Source: Laetiporus sulphureus 93-53
Lineage: Eukaryota > Basidiomycota > Agaricomycetes > Polyporales > Laetiporaceae
Direction: 5' to 3'
DNA length: 64,000 bases
NCBI RefSeq assembly: GCF_001632365.1
Contig: NW_024468537.1
Location: 408,952 to 472,951, forward strand
A program made the position numbers and the translations under genes. The notes beneath the pieces are model-generated. The model searched no databases and was not told where the DNA came from. It saw only the letters and a list, made by a program, of their open reading frames with translations. This document shows positions 10,577 through 22,688 of the stretch, one piece after another. How positions within the stretch are numbered: the first letter of the stretch is position 1; every line of letters begins with the position of its first letter.

Positions 10577-11026
10577 TCATTCCTTTGGTTTCTTCTCGCC
10601 GTTCTCCTCTTCCTTCGCCACCTTGCCCTCATTCAAGAACTCCATGTCCATGTCGAAACCGCCGAGGCCGTCAAAGCGACGGTTGAACCTTCCGAGACGG
10701 CCAGTGACCTCGTCCTCGTCCTCGCTCTCCGCTACCCACTTGCTCGCGTTCCAGAGCGGATTGTTCGTCGTGTCGCGCGTGAGGAGCACCTCGGAGCGCG
10801 GCGAGGTCGTGTATTGTGTGAACGTCGAGCCATCCGCGCGGGTCACGCGCTGAGGGAACTGCGGCACGAATGGCGGGGGCAGCTTCCGCTGGCGATGTTT
10901 CCAGACGTGTGTGCGCCCGTACGGCGAGGATGAGACGCTGCGCGTGGTCGTGCGCGACAGATTACGTGGAAGCAAGTTGCGCGTTGTCGGGCGCGAGGAG
11001 CTCGCCAGGATGGACGCGAAATTCAT
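10577..11026 (-). CDS. Mitochondrial large-subunit ribosomal protein bL31m
   Basis: A single exon of 149 aa starts at ATG 11024-11026. The Arg/Ser-rich N-terminus (NLLPRNLSRTTTRSVSSSP) is a plausible mitochondrial presequence. The core has VTRADGSTFTQYTTSPRSE, LLTRDTTNNPLWNAS and a preceding Pro-rich FVPQFPQR. The pattern of adenine-nucleotide-like strand followed by D-x2-NNPLWN is what I know from the bL31m (yeast MRPL36) family. The tail is acidic and then Lys-rich. It is convergent with the MICOS gene, only about 60 bp apart, so the two 3' UTRs must overlap or be very short. The alternative, another small mitoribosomal protein, is less likely. Confidence 0.75.
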   Translation of the reverse strand: MNFASILASSSRPTTRNLLPRNLSRTTTRSVSSSPYGRTHVWKHRQRKLPPPFVPQFPQRVTRADGSTFTQYTTSPRSEVLLTRDTTNNPLWNASKWVAESEDEDEVTGRLGRFNRRFDGLGGFDMDMEFLNEGKVAKEEENGEKKPKE

Positions 11027-11399
11027 GGCGATGATATGGTCTCCTCACGACTTGGAAGCTGGCCAGACGGGGGCGCGAGCTCAAAGTGGCTTTCGATGAG
11101 AGAGTAAGAATTTTCCAAGAAAGGAAGGTATACCATCCAGCGTGAGAATCCTGCTCGGCGTTAGGGCCACAACCTCAAGTCACTCGGTTCTGTCGATGTA
11201 CGATACCGGAGCATTCACAATATCAATGATCGAGCAGAGATGTTTCTCTCCGAGGTGATTGTGAATAAAGAGGTGGTAGATAGAGTACAGGTACAAGAGC
11301 ATCATACAACAAGGCTAACGCAGTAGTAGTTAGTACTTACTAGTCAACAACATGGCATCAGACTCGTTCATCTCATAACGTCATGAGCTAACATTTCGT
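11027..11399. other. Intergenic region
   Basis: This is upstream of the bL31m gene and downstream of the next minus-strand gene. I see no supported gene, repeat or RNA. Confidence 0.4.
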
Positions 11400-12118
11400 C
11401 TACAACGTCCACCCTTCGCCAGGATCCTCACACACTGGAACGCGCTCGATCCCAAATTCGACTTGCGGGATATACGCATGCTCAGCGGGGAAGTTCTCGC
11501 GACGCGGGGCGGGCATCGCCACTAGATATGTTAACTCGATGGCCCGAGGCTGCGACTCCAGATCGTCGAACGACGGCGGGGACGGGCGGCGCCGTGGAGG
11601 AGGGCTCGAGTTTGACCGTGTGCGGGGTGAGAGCGCTCGTGATGGGGATACTCTGGATAACAGACGGCGGTGCCAGGGAGTTGGGGAGCGAGTCACAGGA
11701 TATGGTGAGGGAGTTGTCATTGCTGTGTTAGGTGCAACGACTAGTCTGGCCGCAACCGGCTGCGTTTGCTGAGTATCCAGCTAAACATTGAAGCCCCTTT
11801 GCACTAGACTGGACTCACCAATGTCCTCGCCCACCACTTCTGAACTTTTCCACTCCCCTCACCTCCCCTTACATACCGCGTCTTCTCATGACTGTCATAA
11901 TCCACGCATACATGCGCATCGTGCAAAACTGGCCTCGTGAGCGTCCAACGCCTGCGGCCAGGAGCAGACGACGGCATGGAGAATGAGCCGTTTTGCATAG
12001 CTTCCTCGAACAGGCGTCGCTGCCGCCGGCGCAGAATATACGAGCGCACGACGATCGCAGCGGATACGGAGAGCAGAAGGACAAGGGTTGCTGCAGAGGT
12101 AGATTTGTCAGTAGTCAT
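11400..12118 (-). CDS. Small single-pass membrane protein, unrecognised
   Basis: Two exons (11819-12118 and 11400-11768) with a 49-nt intron (gtgagt..tcag) close to 222 aa, ATG at 12116-12118. An N-terminal transmembrane segment (ATLVLLLSVSAAIVVRSYIL) is followed at once by RRRQRRLFEEAM, so by the positive-inside rule the bulk is probably cytosolic or matrix-facing. The middle has RPVLHDAHVCVDYDS; the rest is Pro/Ser/Arg-rich with SPPPRRRPSPPSFDDLE. No enzyme motif is visible. I do not recognise it; proteins of this shape are common and poorly conserved in basidiomycetes. Confidence 0.7.
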
Positions 12119-12895
12119 GTTTTACCACGTAATTTGTCCTCGACAAAGCGGGTGGCGCATTCGAGAACGCCCTCGCAGTGCAGCTCTCCGCACAGAGCAA
12201 TATATCCTCACCAAGGAACGTATACACTGCCATCCAAATATCGCAGTTATGAGCGCAGCAGAAATGGCGCACATCGCTGAATGCACGCACAGTATAGTGA
12301 CGCCGAACTTGTCAAACCCGCACCCTGATGGGCACTTCCGCTGCTCACTGTCGACGACGGCGCGGCGGAGCTCGAGGTCGTATATTCAACTGGTGGAACA
12401 ATCATAGCCATGGGCCGAACCTCCTATGTAATTGCCTACACCCAGAGCCGAGACCGACGGTCGAGAGATGGGCCACCCGCGGGCGAAGACTGCAAACGCA
12501 GTGGCAAAGAGCTATTGCAGCTGGAGGTCATGCAGAGAGGAACCATGGGACGGCTGGACGGCATGAGTAAGGGGTGAACGTGCTCTCAACGCATAGCGAA
12601 CAGAATGTGCGAACCGGGCTGCGATGTATCGGCTATTGGTGCGTGGCGGAATTCACTCAAGAGCGGGCGCTTTCATGCCGTCCAGACTACTCCACCTTGT
12701 AGTAATAGAATCCAGTAATTCCACAGATATATAGACAACATCAGCAACATACAGCGACCAGGTCACGGACATGAAAAGTAGACGATGAATGTCCCAGCAA
12801 TGACACGCCGGAAAGGCTACAATGATTCCGGCAGCGCAACCCACGAGAGGTATTTTGGTACGTGTGCACAATCCCATGCTATACTCGTTGCAGCC
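12119..12895. other. Intergenic region
   Basis: The 5' flank of the small membrane protein and the 3' flank of the ABC transporter. The short frames here lack motifs and do not splice sensibly to either neighbour. Confidence 0.4.
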
Positions 12896-15800
12896 TTACT
12901 GTTGAAGACTCTCAGCCTTCGTTCTTGCAGCAGTCTCTAGCTCCGTAAACGTCCCGCTCTTCAGGCACATGCTCCTGAAGATACCGTTCTCCTTCTGGAT
13001 CAAGTTATATGGCGTATCGAACTCCATGAGTTCGCCCTTGTCCAGAACGAGGAGACGGTCGTAGTCAATGACAGTGCGCAAACGATGCGCCACTGGGCGG
13101 AGATCAGATGTAGCCATGACACGAGAACGATAGCAACGTACCCGTCAACAGCAGCGAGTCGTTGAACTCCTCGCGAATCGTAGCTTGGATCTTAGCATCA
13201 GTGGCGAAGTCGATACTGCTGGTCGCCTCATCGAGGACAATGATCGAGCTCCGGCGGAGAAGCGCTCGTGCCATCGCGATCAGCTGCCTCTGTCCTTGTG
13301 AGAAGTTCGTCCCACCCGGAGAGACCTGCATGTCGAGGGTGATGCTCGGTTTCGCTTCCGTCTCTGTCGCTGTCGTCGCCACGGATGCAATGGTGCCCTC
13401 TCTGCCCTCGTGGATAGAGGCAGGACGCGAAGGTTCGCGAGAGGATTTCTGAGAGGCCAGTTGGCTGTCGGACATCATCTGCACTCGGTATAAAACGTCC
13501 AGACATTCGCTGTCTTCGTGTTCACCTGCAGCAGGCAGTTGAGCGACGATTGAACAAGACCAATACAAGCACTCACCGAAGGGATCCAGGTTGTCGCGCA
13601 ACGTTCCCGAGAAAAGAGTTGCATCCTGTACTCTTTATATTAGCTATGCTTATTCCTATCTGCGATCAGATTTACCTGAGGAATGAACGTCTACAAAGAG
13701 ATGCAAACACATTAGCCGTGTCCATACTGCCGGCATGGGACAGACTCACAAGTCGTGATCGGAGATCATGTAGCCCGATAGTCGAGATGTCGATGCCGTC
13801 AATGACGATGCGGCCACTCGTCGGATCAACCTAGAAAGCATGACGGGTGAGATATAGACAGTTAAACAGATCATCGTAACGTACGAAGCGCAAGATGCTC
13901 ATCGCAAGCGTCGACTTCCCGCTCCCCGTCCGACCCAACAGCCCAACGCGCTCCTTAGCCTTCAGCTGGAAGGACACGTTGTGGAGCACCGCAGGGAGTT
14001 CAGGTGCATATCTGATCTCAAGATCCTCGACAGAGATCATGGAGTCCTTGTTTGGCCCCTCGGACGAAGGCCAATATGCCGGTGGTCGGCGGTTCTCGAT
14101 GATCGCCGGAGGCTCTTGAGGGAGGTCGAGATACTCCACGACACGTTCCACGGAACTACATAACATTCGTAAGCTCGTGGCTCGCGGAGTTTCGCATAGA
14201 TTCGATTGACGTACTTGAGATCGAGTTCCAGCGCAGTCCAAAATCGACACGCCCAGTAGACACTGTTGGTGAACGCCATAGCAGACGTGATACAAATACC
14301 GGCAGTACCAGCTCGGACGTATCCCGAGAGGGCAAACAGCGTCGTCACAAGCACGCCCGTCGCACCGAGTGTGTCAAAGTAGAGCAACAGCCACCTATTT
14401 GTCATCCAGAACGTGTACCACATCTGATGACCACTCAGCACACCACGCCAAACTTTAGTCGAATGAAACCGCCTCACCTGCGTCGTGAGGTCTACCTTCT
14501 TGTACAAGTCATCGAGGAAGCGCTGTTCGGAGCCGAACGCACGGACTGTGACTATGCCCTCCAGAAGCTCGCCAAAGTTTGCAAATATAGGACTTCGAGA
14601 GTTGGACTCCATTCTACGGATATCACGGCCTGTGTTGAGGTAGCCGACGGCAGCACGACGGTAGAAGTACCCGAGTATCGAGGCAGGAAAGATGAATAAG
14701 GGGAAGACAACGCTGAATGAAAGCTCGAATTAACTTCGCGGCCATCACACTGAGAAAAACATGACAGCATACACGACGGTAATGACCGATGCAAGGAAGT
14801 TGGCCAGTGATGTGTTCACAGCTTGGAGAGAGCCTGCCAATGACGAATCCACGGTCTCAATGTCCTGCACTGCGATTAGCAACCGTCACAACGAGTCGCC
14901 CGAGCGGAATTACCTTGCTGAAGCGATTAAGCATACGGCCTGTCAGGCTCACCAGTCAGCACGATAGAGTCCATCTAATCGCGTGCAACGTACCTTGAGG
15001 AGTAACGTCATGCCAGCGCATGGTAGCTCTGACTACGCTCACAAGCAATTGCTGGAACAAAAGTCGCGATGCTCTCAGGGCTCCCGTATACTGCGTAATG
15101 ACGCCAGAGATGTTGACTGCTCCGGCAGACAGAGCGATCGCAGCATAGATGCCGATGTAGAACAAAGGATGATCCTGTGCAGGAGGCCAATGAATGTCGG
15201 GTCGGGAGTATGTAATCGGCGTGTGCGCCGTGTGCGAGAAGCGGAGGTTTGCGAGGTGATCGTCCATGACGAGCTCGTGTTCGGGTGAGACGAATGAAGT
15301 GAACGTATACATAGAGTAGGTGGAATTGTTTGGGCCGTATGCTTCACCCCAAATCTAAGTAATGAGACAGATTCAGAACTGAATTCGTCAAATGTGGGTG
15401 TGTACACGCACCTTGATCCACACTTTCTCCGTCACACCGAGGATCTACAAAACGTGTAAGCAACGTCTCGTTTCTCAATGTGGGCATACGCACCTGGGTC
15501 AGGAGGATAAGAAAACAGAGAATAGTCCAGGTCCAATAGGACCTAAGAGACGTATTGTCACAAACCACGACCGAACTCACCGATAGTGAGGTACGTACGA
15601 AGCCTTCAAATATGTCTTGTAGATATCCCACTTGACACTCCCCGTTTCCCTCTTCTCATCTTCAATCAGCTTCCTCGGCTTCTTGCTTTTATCAACAGCT
15701 TTGCCGCCGTTCTCGCCCTCCAATTCGGCGTCAATCTCAGCATTTGGCGAAGCCTCCTCAGCTTCCGCTATCTGCTCCTCCCTGTGCGCCTCGACTTCCT

Positions 15801-18800
15801 CTTCGTGAGCGATGTCCTCTAGTATGCCGCGAGCACGGAGCTCCTTCACCATTCCCTGTGTATCGACACGGCCATCGAGCATGCGCACGAGGTAATACGC
15901 ACCCGGGAGCACTAGCTCGACGTGGTGCGTTACCAAGATCTGCCCGGGGTGAGTAGGCATTGAAGTTGCACCTTTTATACAGACAACGTACCACCGTGCG
16001 ATGAGCAAGGAGAGGTCCTTGGAACAGCCGCTCAAACAGGAAGCGAGCCGTATGACTATCCTGTTAATCAACGAGACGTCGATACGGTAAGTATTGCGTG
16101 AGGCTGCTCGGATACTCACCACCGCGCTTAAAGGATCATCAAGCAGTACATATTTGGTAGGCTGTCGTGAAGTGAGCATCTTACACTTTCAACTCGAGAA
16201 GATAACGAACCGCATAGACCGCACGCGCGAGGGCAACTCTGCAAGTCACTGCAATCAATAAGGCACCCAACCATAATGACGTGGAAAGACGTACCGGGCC
16301 TTCTGCCCTCCCGACAAACTTACTCCTCTACAACATCTTGAGCGCTGGCTACGCATCCTACTTGCCACTGCACTCACCTTGCTCCGATCTCCGTAGCATC
16401 TCCATCCTCCAACATCTCCAAATCCGGCTTCAACGCGCAGCATTCCACCACTGCGTTATATCTCTCCTCATCGTACGGGTACCCGAATAAAATATTATCC
16501 CTGATCGACTGATGCCGAAGCCACGGTGTCTGCGCGGCGTACGAGATTGTGTGAGCGAGCCCGTAGCGGTCGACCAGCGACGGATTCTTCGACATCACGA
16601 TCCGCCCCTCCAGACGCGTCATCTCGCCGAGAAGTGCCATCTATCAATCCGAATCATCAACCACCACATATCAATAAACCGTGTACTGCAATCCCTCACC
16701 AGAAGAGCAGTCTTCCCGCTCGCAGTCGGCCCGGTGACAACCGTCAACTCGCCCTCGGGAAATATCACATTAATATCTCTCAGCTCAAACCGGTGGTCTC
16801 CATTTGCGCCTATACCTAAAACCGACTGGCTATCCACCGCCGTAGCTGTCTCATCCGATGAGCTGCGTGAGCGATCCACTCCCTTCTGCTTGTCCAGAGG
16901 CTCCTCGACCTCGTTCCACTTGAACGTCCCGTTGACAATCCCGAGGCCTTCTTCCACACCGATGGAGGGCTGCATGGGCCCGCGCTTGAGGGTAGACACC
17001 TGTCCATCGACCTCGTCTTCGTCGAGGTAAGTCGCGATTCGGTTCATCGCCACGCCGGCCTGAGGTGCCAGTGAGCAATCACAGCATACGAACTTATGAT
17101 CCAATGCACCTGCAAAATTTGCACGATCCATGCCGGGATAACGTTCAACGGACCTCTAAATGCAAAAATAAATTAAGCACCGAGCAGCTGTTAAATTGTT
17201 GTTACTCACCTGATCATATTGAACAGCGCAATAGCCTACCAGCCTCCCATCAGCATAGATCCTACCCATACATCCTACAATGGATTACGCACCGTGAACG
17301 CGGTCCCAACCGTCAACACATTCCCCTGGATCACATACACAAAGAAAGACGTCACAGACACCAGAATCGGCGCGCATACCCATATGAGCGAGAAACATAC
17401 GGCATTCACGCGAGCTACACATAAGTTTCAGCCAGGCTCTTGTCCGATAAGAGTGTCTGACAGCAGACATACACTTGATCATCCATTTCATCTCGACCTC
17501 ACGCGCGTCCATGACGCGCTTGATCCATCGATCCTCCCATGCGAAGAACTTGATGAACTTCATCTGCACATCGCGTGAGTTCAGTGACCTTGTGTACAGA
17601 CTCAAGGTAGGCCCGTGATCACTCACTGCGCCAATCAACTCGTTCAGCACGCCCATGCGCTTATCTCGCGCGTTCGACAGTCCCTTATGAATGCGCACCG
17701 CTCGCCGAGAGACATAGTTGTTAAGCGGCCAGCCGATGACGAGGACGATGAACCCGACGAATGCAGACCAGCCCAGCAGCCTGCAAGCTTCGCGTTAGAG
17801 TGCACGACCGGACAGCCATGACAGTCCACTCACTGGTAAAGGAATGTCGCAGCAATCGCAATCTCAAATGGCGCTGCGGATGAACATAAGTACAATTCGA
17901 CTGAGGGCATATTAACCCACCTCCGTAAATCATCTGCGACCCGGCAACCACGTTCGAGATCTGCACTAAGCATAAGCATACGTCCACTTCCACCGATGCG
18001 CTTCCGGAAGCACCTTATTCGCATCGCCTGCCATCAGATTCACGATCTTGCCAATGTCTGCGCCCGCCTTAGGATCGTCTGCTTTTGCATCCGCCTTCGC
18101 ACTGCTCTTACCTATCAATCGAAAAAATATCTCAGCCGCTCGTCAACGTAAGAAATACACACAAGTAACATACCAGCAGCATCGGGCGCCTTAGCTGCCT
18201 TGCTTGCGTCCTTGTCAACAATGCCCGAGAAGTCCTTGCGCTTCAACGCCTTGTCGTAGATAGCGGCCATGAGCTCTGATCGAATGCGCGTCGCCGCGCG
18301 CCGACCGAACCACAAGTGCTGCACATCTGCTTGGGCCTATTCAAACGCATCTCAGCACGCGCTTCTTCGGCACACCATGCGCCACTCACCTTGCACAGCG
18401 TCGACAAGAACGCTAACATCGCATATATGTACGCCAATGCCCTTTTCTCGTGAGAATGCTCATCCCGCACATCGAGCGAGTCGAGGATACGCTTGAGAAA
18501 GAATGGCCCCGCGTAGTTGAACACGATGCTGACGTATGTGAGAACAAAGTCGAGAATGAGATCGAGCGCGTTGGCCGCCCACAGCCGCCGGAGAAGGGTG
18601 CTGCGAAGCGTGCGGGTGAATTTGATGTAAAGTGGGCGGGACTGCATCGTCGGGCTCAGTGCCCAGATATCCGATTCGTTGAGAGTATTGTAGGTGCCCT
18701 GGTGAGCAGATAAGAGAAGAGGTAAGAGGATTGGTGTAGAGATGACCTACGCGCTCGACAAGAGGCAGCACCCAGCGAAAGGACATCCAGCCCCAAAGGG

Positions 18801-19542
18801 AGGTATAGTCCTCGGGCGAGACAGTGCGTCCCTGGACAGAGTCAGAAGAGTACATGTAATGCAGAGTGTTACTCACGATATCCTCTTCCTTGATGTAGCT
18901 GCTCGGAATGTCAAGAGGCATGTTCAGGATGACAAGTAGTAACAGCGAGATCGCCACCAGATTGCCTATATACCCTGCCATGGTAACCGACGAAGGGGGA
19001 GGCATGCCGAGGACACTATGGTCGAACAGCGCGCCGCCGAATGTGAGCGTAGCAAACACAAGATGCAAAGTAAATAGGACAAGCAAGTCTGCAGGCGGAG
19101 TGGCGGTGGGAAAGAGCATCGGACGGACAGTCGCATATAGCCACGTAGCGGCAACGAGAAACGAGAAAATGGCATTCGAGAGCCGATCAGGCAGGAGAAT
19201 CGTAAAGCATGCGACACTGAGCCATCCGAGAGTCTCGAACAGTGCGATCGAGGACAGTAGGAGAGTACGCCAGAGCGGGGCGGGCGGCGCACTCTTCGCG
19301 GGTAGGCTCTCGCCGAAGTCGTCACGCGAGACATCAAGGGCCTCCGCCTCAGGAAGGGTTAGGAAGTTGCGGAACGGCCACGACACACGATAGACCGTGG
19401 CGCGCAGAGGGCGGGGGATGGGAACGGAGGTAACGAGGACGAGCGCGACAAAGGTTGCGGGAACGACGGCGCTCCAGAAGTCGCGTACACAAGGACTGGA
19501 GAGAGACAGCACGCTGTCGCCGTCGCAGAGGGCGCGGTGCAT
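12896..19542 (-). CDS. ABC transporter, ABCC/MRP type, 32 exons
   Basis: Hand splicing gives 32 exons that all close in phase: 18877-19542, 18751-18831, 18390-18698, 18174-18336, 18014-18111, 17921-17960, 17834-17873, 17627-17780, 17473-17563, 17293-17414, 17210-17235, 17110-17155, 16700-17059, 16378-16640, 16295-16327, 16211-16238, 16120-16161, 15992-16060, 15599-15939, 15494-15542, 15412-15444, 14994-15354, 14914-14939, 14773-14864, 14478-14712, 14215-14423, 13885-14155, 13750-13830, 13676-13690, 13577-13625, 13142-13525, 12896-13092; about 1657 aa. Five hydrophobic segments in the first exon resemble TMD0; then TMD1 ([11 protein letters not shown]), NBD1 (Walker A GPTASGKT, signature SLSGGQKAR, Walker [13 protein letters not shown]), an acidic linker, TMD2 ([14 protein letters not shown]) and NBD2 ([29 protein letters not shown]). 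NBD1 has Asp where the catalytic Glu is expected, the usual asymmetric ABCC site. Likely an export pump for conjugates or drugs at the plasma or vacuolar membrane (family inference). One exon is only 15 nt. Confidence 0.93.
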
Positions 19543-20867
19543 AGTCGCAGCAGACACGGGGGACGACACGAAAGATGAGGAGGACACGTCGCGGTGCGTG
19601 TGAGAGACACGCGCGGTTGTGACTGAACTTAGAGTTGGACGCGCGCCCTGCCGGCGCTTGCTATAGCGTGTCGGTTTACTCACTGCGTCTCGCCCATTGC
19701 TAACGTCCACCCGTTGGATCCTGTTACCGGACACGCTCTGCGCATGGTTAACGAGGGTCTCACAAAGAACGGATTTGCCATTTCACGGGGGTGGACAGCG
19801 TCCTGCGCCTTTCAAGTGGCACGGAATAATATCGGACGCTCAGGTCGGTTGTGCAGGAGTCCTGAGGAAGATATATATCAGAACGGCCGAGGATAGAAAC
19901 AAGAGACCGTGAATCGTTGAGACCTGACCGTAAGGAGTGCGTGGTGCTGGCGAAGTCTCGAATTCGCAAGAATATCCCTGTGGTGTACACTCAGAGTGGG
20001 GGGGAAGTATGAACATGTGCAGATGACATCAGAACATAGTTTTGACTGAGACGCATGTTTAAAAACTTATAAAGATAAGTAGTGCATTGATCTAACGGCG
20101 AACATCACTCGATGCAGCGACGAGTGCGCAAATGAGGTAAGATACTTGCCAAAACAGGCAGGTCTTTCAGAAGCCAATAACTTGGTCAATGGATGCACTC
20201 TGGAGCTTAGATGATGTGAGTCAGAACCTAACCCGCACGATGTGTTATCCAATGTAGCCTGTACATCCTCAGGTGGAACGAATGCGGATATAATGCAATG
20301 TCGTGCAGCAGGACAAGACGATCGAGCACGGACAAGAACCCTGACTTGCCTAGGACGAACATGACTCCCGGGTGTCGATCAGGCTTGGTAGTTTAAATTA
20401 GATGCAATCTCAAATCGGAGTCGCTACATGTACGAGACAGTATAGATACGATAAGATAAGTTGCGATGCAATGCGAGTGGATAGAAAGAATATAAACACG
20501 GTCGAATGGGATGAAGCAGGTGGTAATAATCAAAATGGGATAAGTTAGGATAGAATGGGATAAAATGAAACGAGGTAAGACGGAGTCAAATGGGACAGGG
20601 TGCAGATTGAGTAATTTACAGTGCGTGCCGCCTGCGGCAGGGGTTCACGATGACAATTGTGTATTGTACAGTGTCATGCTTGTGTTTTCATTCTTCGTGG
20701 TTCGTTCATGCGTTCATACCTTCGTTCGTTCATATACGCTTGTCCACCTACGTCCCAGAAAGAGGCACCAGAGCAGATACCAGCACAAGCCAGAGTAAGG
20801 ACCGATCCAGCCTTGAAGTTTGAAGCTTGCCGTGTTGCTCTTGCGCCTCCGTTTTTTCTTCTTTTTG
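19543..20867. other. Noncoding stretch with a purine-rich degenerate repeat
   Basis: Upstream of the ABC transporter gene, no convincing gene is visible. At about 20440-20580 there is a degenerate run of gataag, gggata and gatagaat words, a decayed simple repeat. At 20690-20735 a pyrimidine-rich ttcgttc-type run occurs. Confidence 0.45.
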
Positions 20868-21326
20868 TTACGCCTTTATAGAAAACCTCGTCCTCAGACC
20901 CGGGCCTTCGACTTGTACAACGTATTCGATGTCCGTCGCCTCGTAGTTTTCCAGGAGGCACGCATCCTACGCACTCGTTCATCATCATTACAGGAACGAG
21001 CTAGAGAAAGCATACCCGCAGCGCATCGACGCTAGCTCGCGCAAGGCGTTGAGCGAGGTCGGCGAGGGGGATTCCCGCTAAATCGTCCAGCGCGAGTTGG
21101 AGGGAGACGCATGTCCCTCGCCACTGTATGCATGCAACTGTTAGCAAAAGACCGCTACGATATAGATGAAGACGGAACGCACCTCAACCGTATACTCGAT
21201 GCATGGCACGCCCTGGAGGACCTTCTGCCCGAGCTGGATCCCGAGACTTGCGAGGTGCGCATACAGCTGGTCGGGCGACGCCTCGAGGAGAAGACGGAGA
21301 TCTGCGGCGAAGGGCGGGAGGGACAT
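20868..21326 (-). CDS. Small unrecognised protein, 116 aa
   Basis: Exons 21183-21326, 21016-21123 and 20868-20966, with introns of 59 and 49 nt, close in phase from ATG 21324-21326 to TAA 20868-20870. The peptide is Leu/Ala-rich and helical at first (FAADLRLLLEASPDQLYAHL), then LQLALDDLAGIPLADLAQRL, and ends EYVVQVEGPGLRTRFSIKA. Smooth frame changes at all junctions and the absence of stops argue for a real gene despite its size. I recognise no family and no targeting signal. Further 5' exons are possible, since the region up to 21660 is open in places. Confidence 0.6.
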
Positions 21327-22688
21327 TCGCGTTTCGTTCTCGCCTTGGGATACGGCTTACTGGATTCGTGTGTTGATGCTCCATCGTCATCTTCTCGGTG
21401 GGATATGTACGAATGCGTTCAGCAGTGCTTGGACACTACCTAATTCGAGCAGCGGGTGGGCGGAGCAGGGCTTGGACTGTGCGGTATGCACGAGGCAGAG
21501 GGATCATTTTGACCACACAGAAGAGCCAATGAAACATACGATGCCACTCGCGTGTGGGATGTGACGGGTGACGAGGACATGGGAGGGCTTTGACCGGACG
21601 CATTGGGAAGGATGCCACAGGACGCCCCCAACATCGAGGACACATCAAAAAGTTGTAGAAGCACATTGATCAGGATAACACAGGTTATTTCAGAAAACCT
21701 ACTATCATACAGGACATTTTGACGCGTCTTGACACGCTTTCCAGCGAGCAGACGCGTCTACCATGCATCGGGACCTACACCAGCAGAGGTCAGTAGCAAC
21801 TTACGCGCAAGACGTACCTTCCCTGCCTTCCACAGCCCCACGAGATCTGCACCTCCGCCTTTCTTCCTCCCTAGGGCGCGTCGTGCCTGCGAACCGTCGC
21901 ATTCAGCTCGAGGGCGGGGTCGACGCGGAACCGCGAGCAGACGGGCGCTTGATGACGATCTGTGCACGATGGTGCGGGCGCTACTTTCAATTTGACCTTG
22001 ATGTGTTTGTGGCGGGCGAGCTCTCTGTCCACGATCGGTGCCACTGATGTGTGTTTCACTTCCTCCAAAATGCTATCTCGCTCTGGTTGATCATGCACCT
22101 TGCTGTGTTGATTTACTGAGACTTCGCCAGGCTTCTCGCTTTTCGTATAATTTGTAAAGTTCAAACACTACATGGGTTGATCTTTGGTTGACAATCGGGC
22201 TCTGTCTCACCATCTAGTTGCTAGCTTGTGTCTGCCCAATGAGGCGAGCAATTCGACCCGCCGGTGCCTTCTGAGGCCAAGATAGTTCTTGAGGGAGTGG
22301 AGCTGGCTTTCTTCATGAAACAGCGAGTGCCTGTTGACAACTACAAACCCATTCATATCGATCAAGGCCGAGTAACATGAACGCGAGCAGTGCACAAGTT
22401 GGATCATCCGAAGGACCGGTATCAAGCCCTTGTCAGAGAGCAATTACAAGGAAAACGGTACTGCATGCGGCCACGAAGCTCGTTATTTACTAATAGTACC
22501 AATTGTCCGATTTGACACTATCTAGTGCTGCAAGGACAATAATGATAGAGATACTGCAAGATACACAGCCTCAGGCTACAGGATTACTCGACACACGACA
22601 ACAATATCATACGCACAGATACACAATAAGAACGAACAAGAACGAAATCAATCAGACCGGAAAGCAATCGTCATAGTCACAGTCATAG
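21327..22688. other. No supported gene
   Basis: Several open frames of 60-95 codons exist on both strands. None has a motif, a matching splice partner or clear codon regularity. The last part is the 3' flank of the Set3-like gene. Confidence 0.4.

Noticed and set aside
21763..22164. Opposing 90-codon frames upstream of the small 116-aa gene
   Set aside because: Neither strand shows motifs or consistent splice partners; chance open frames in GC-rich DNA are sufficient.
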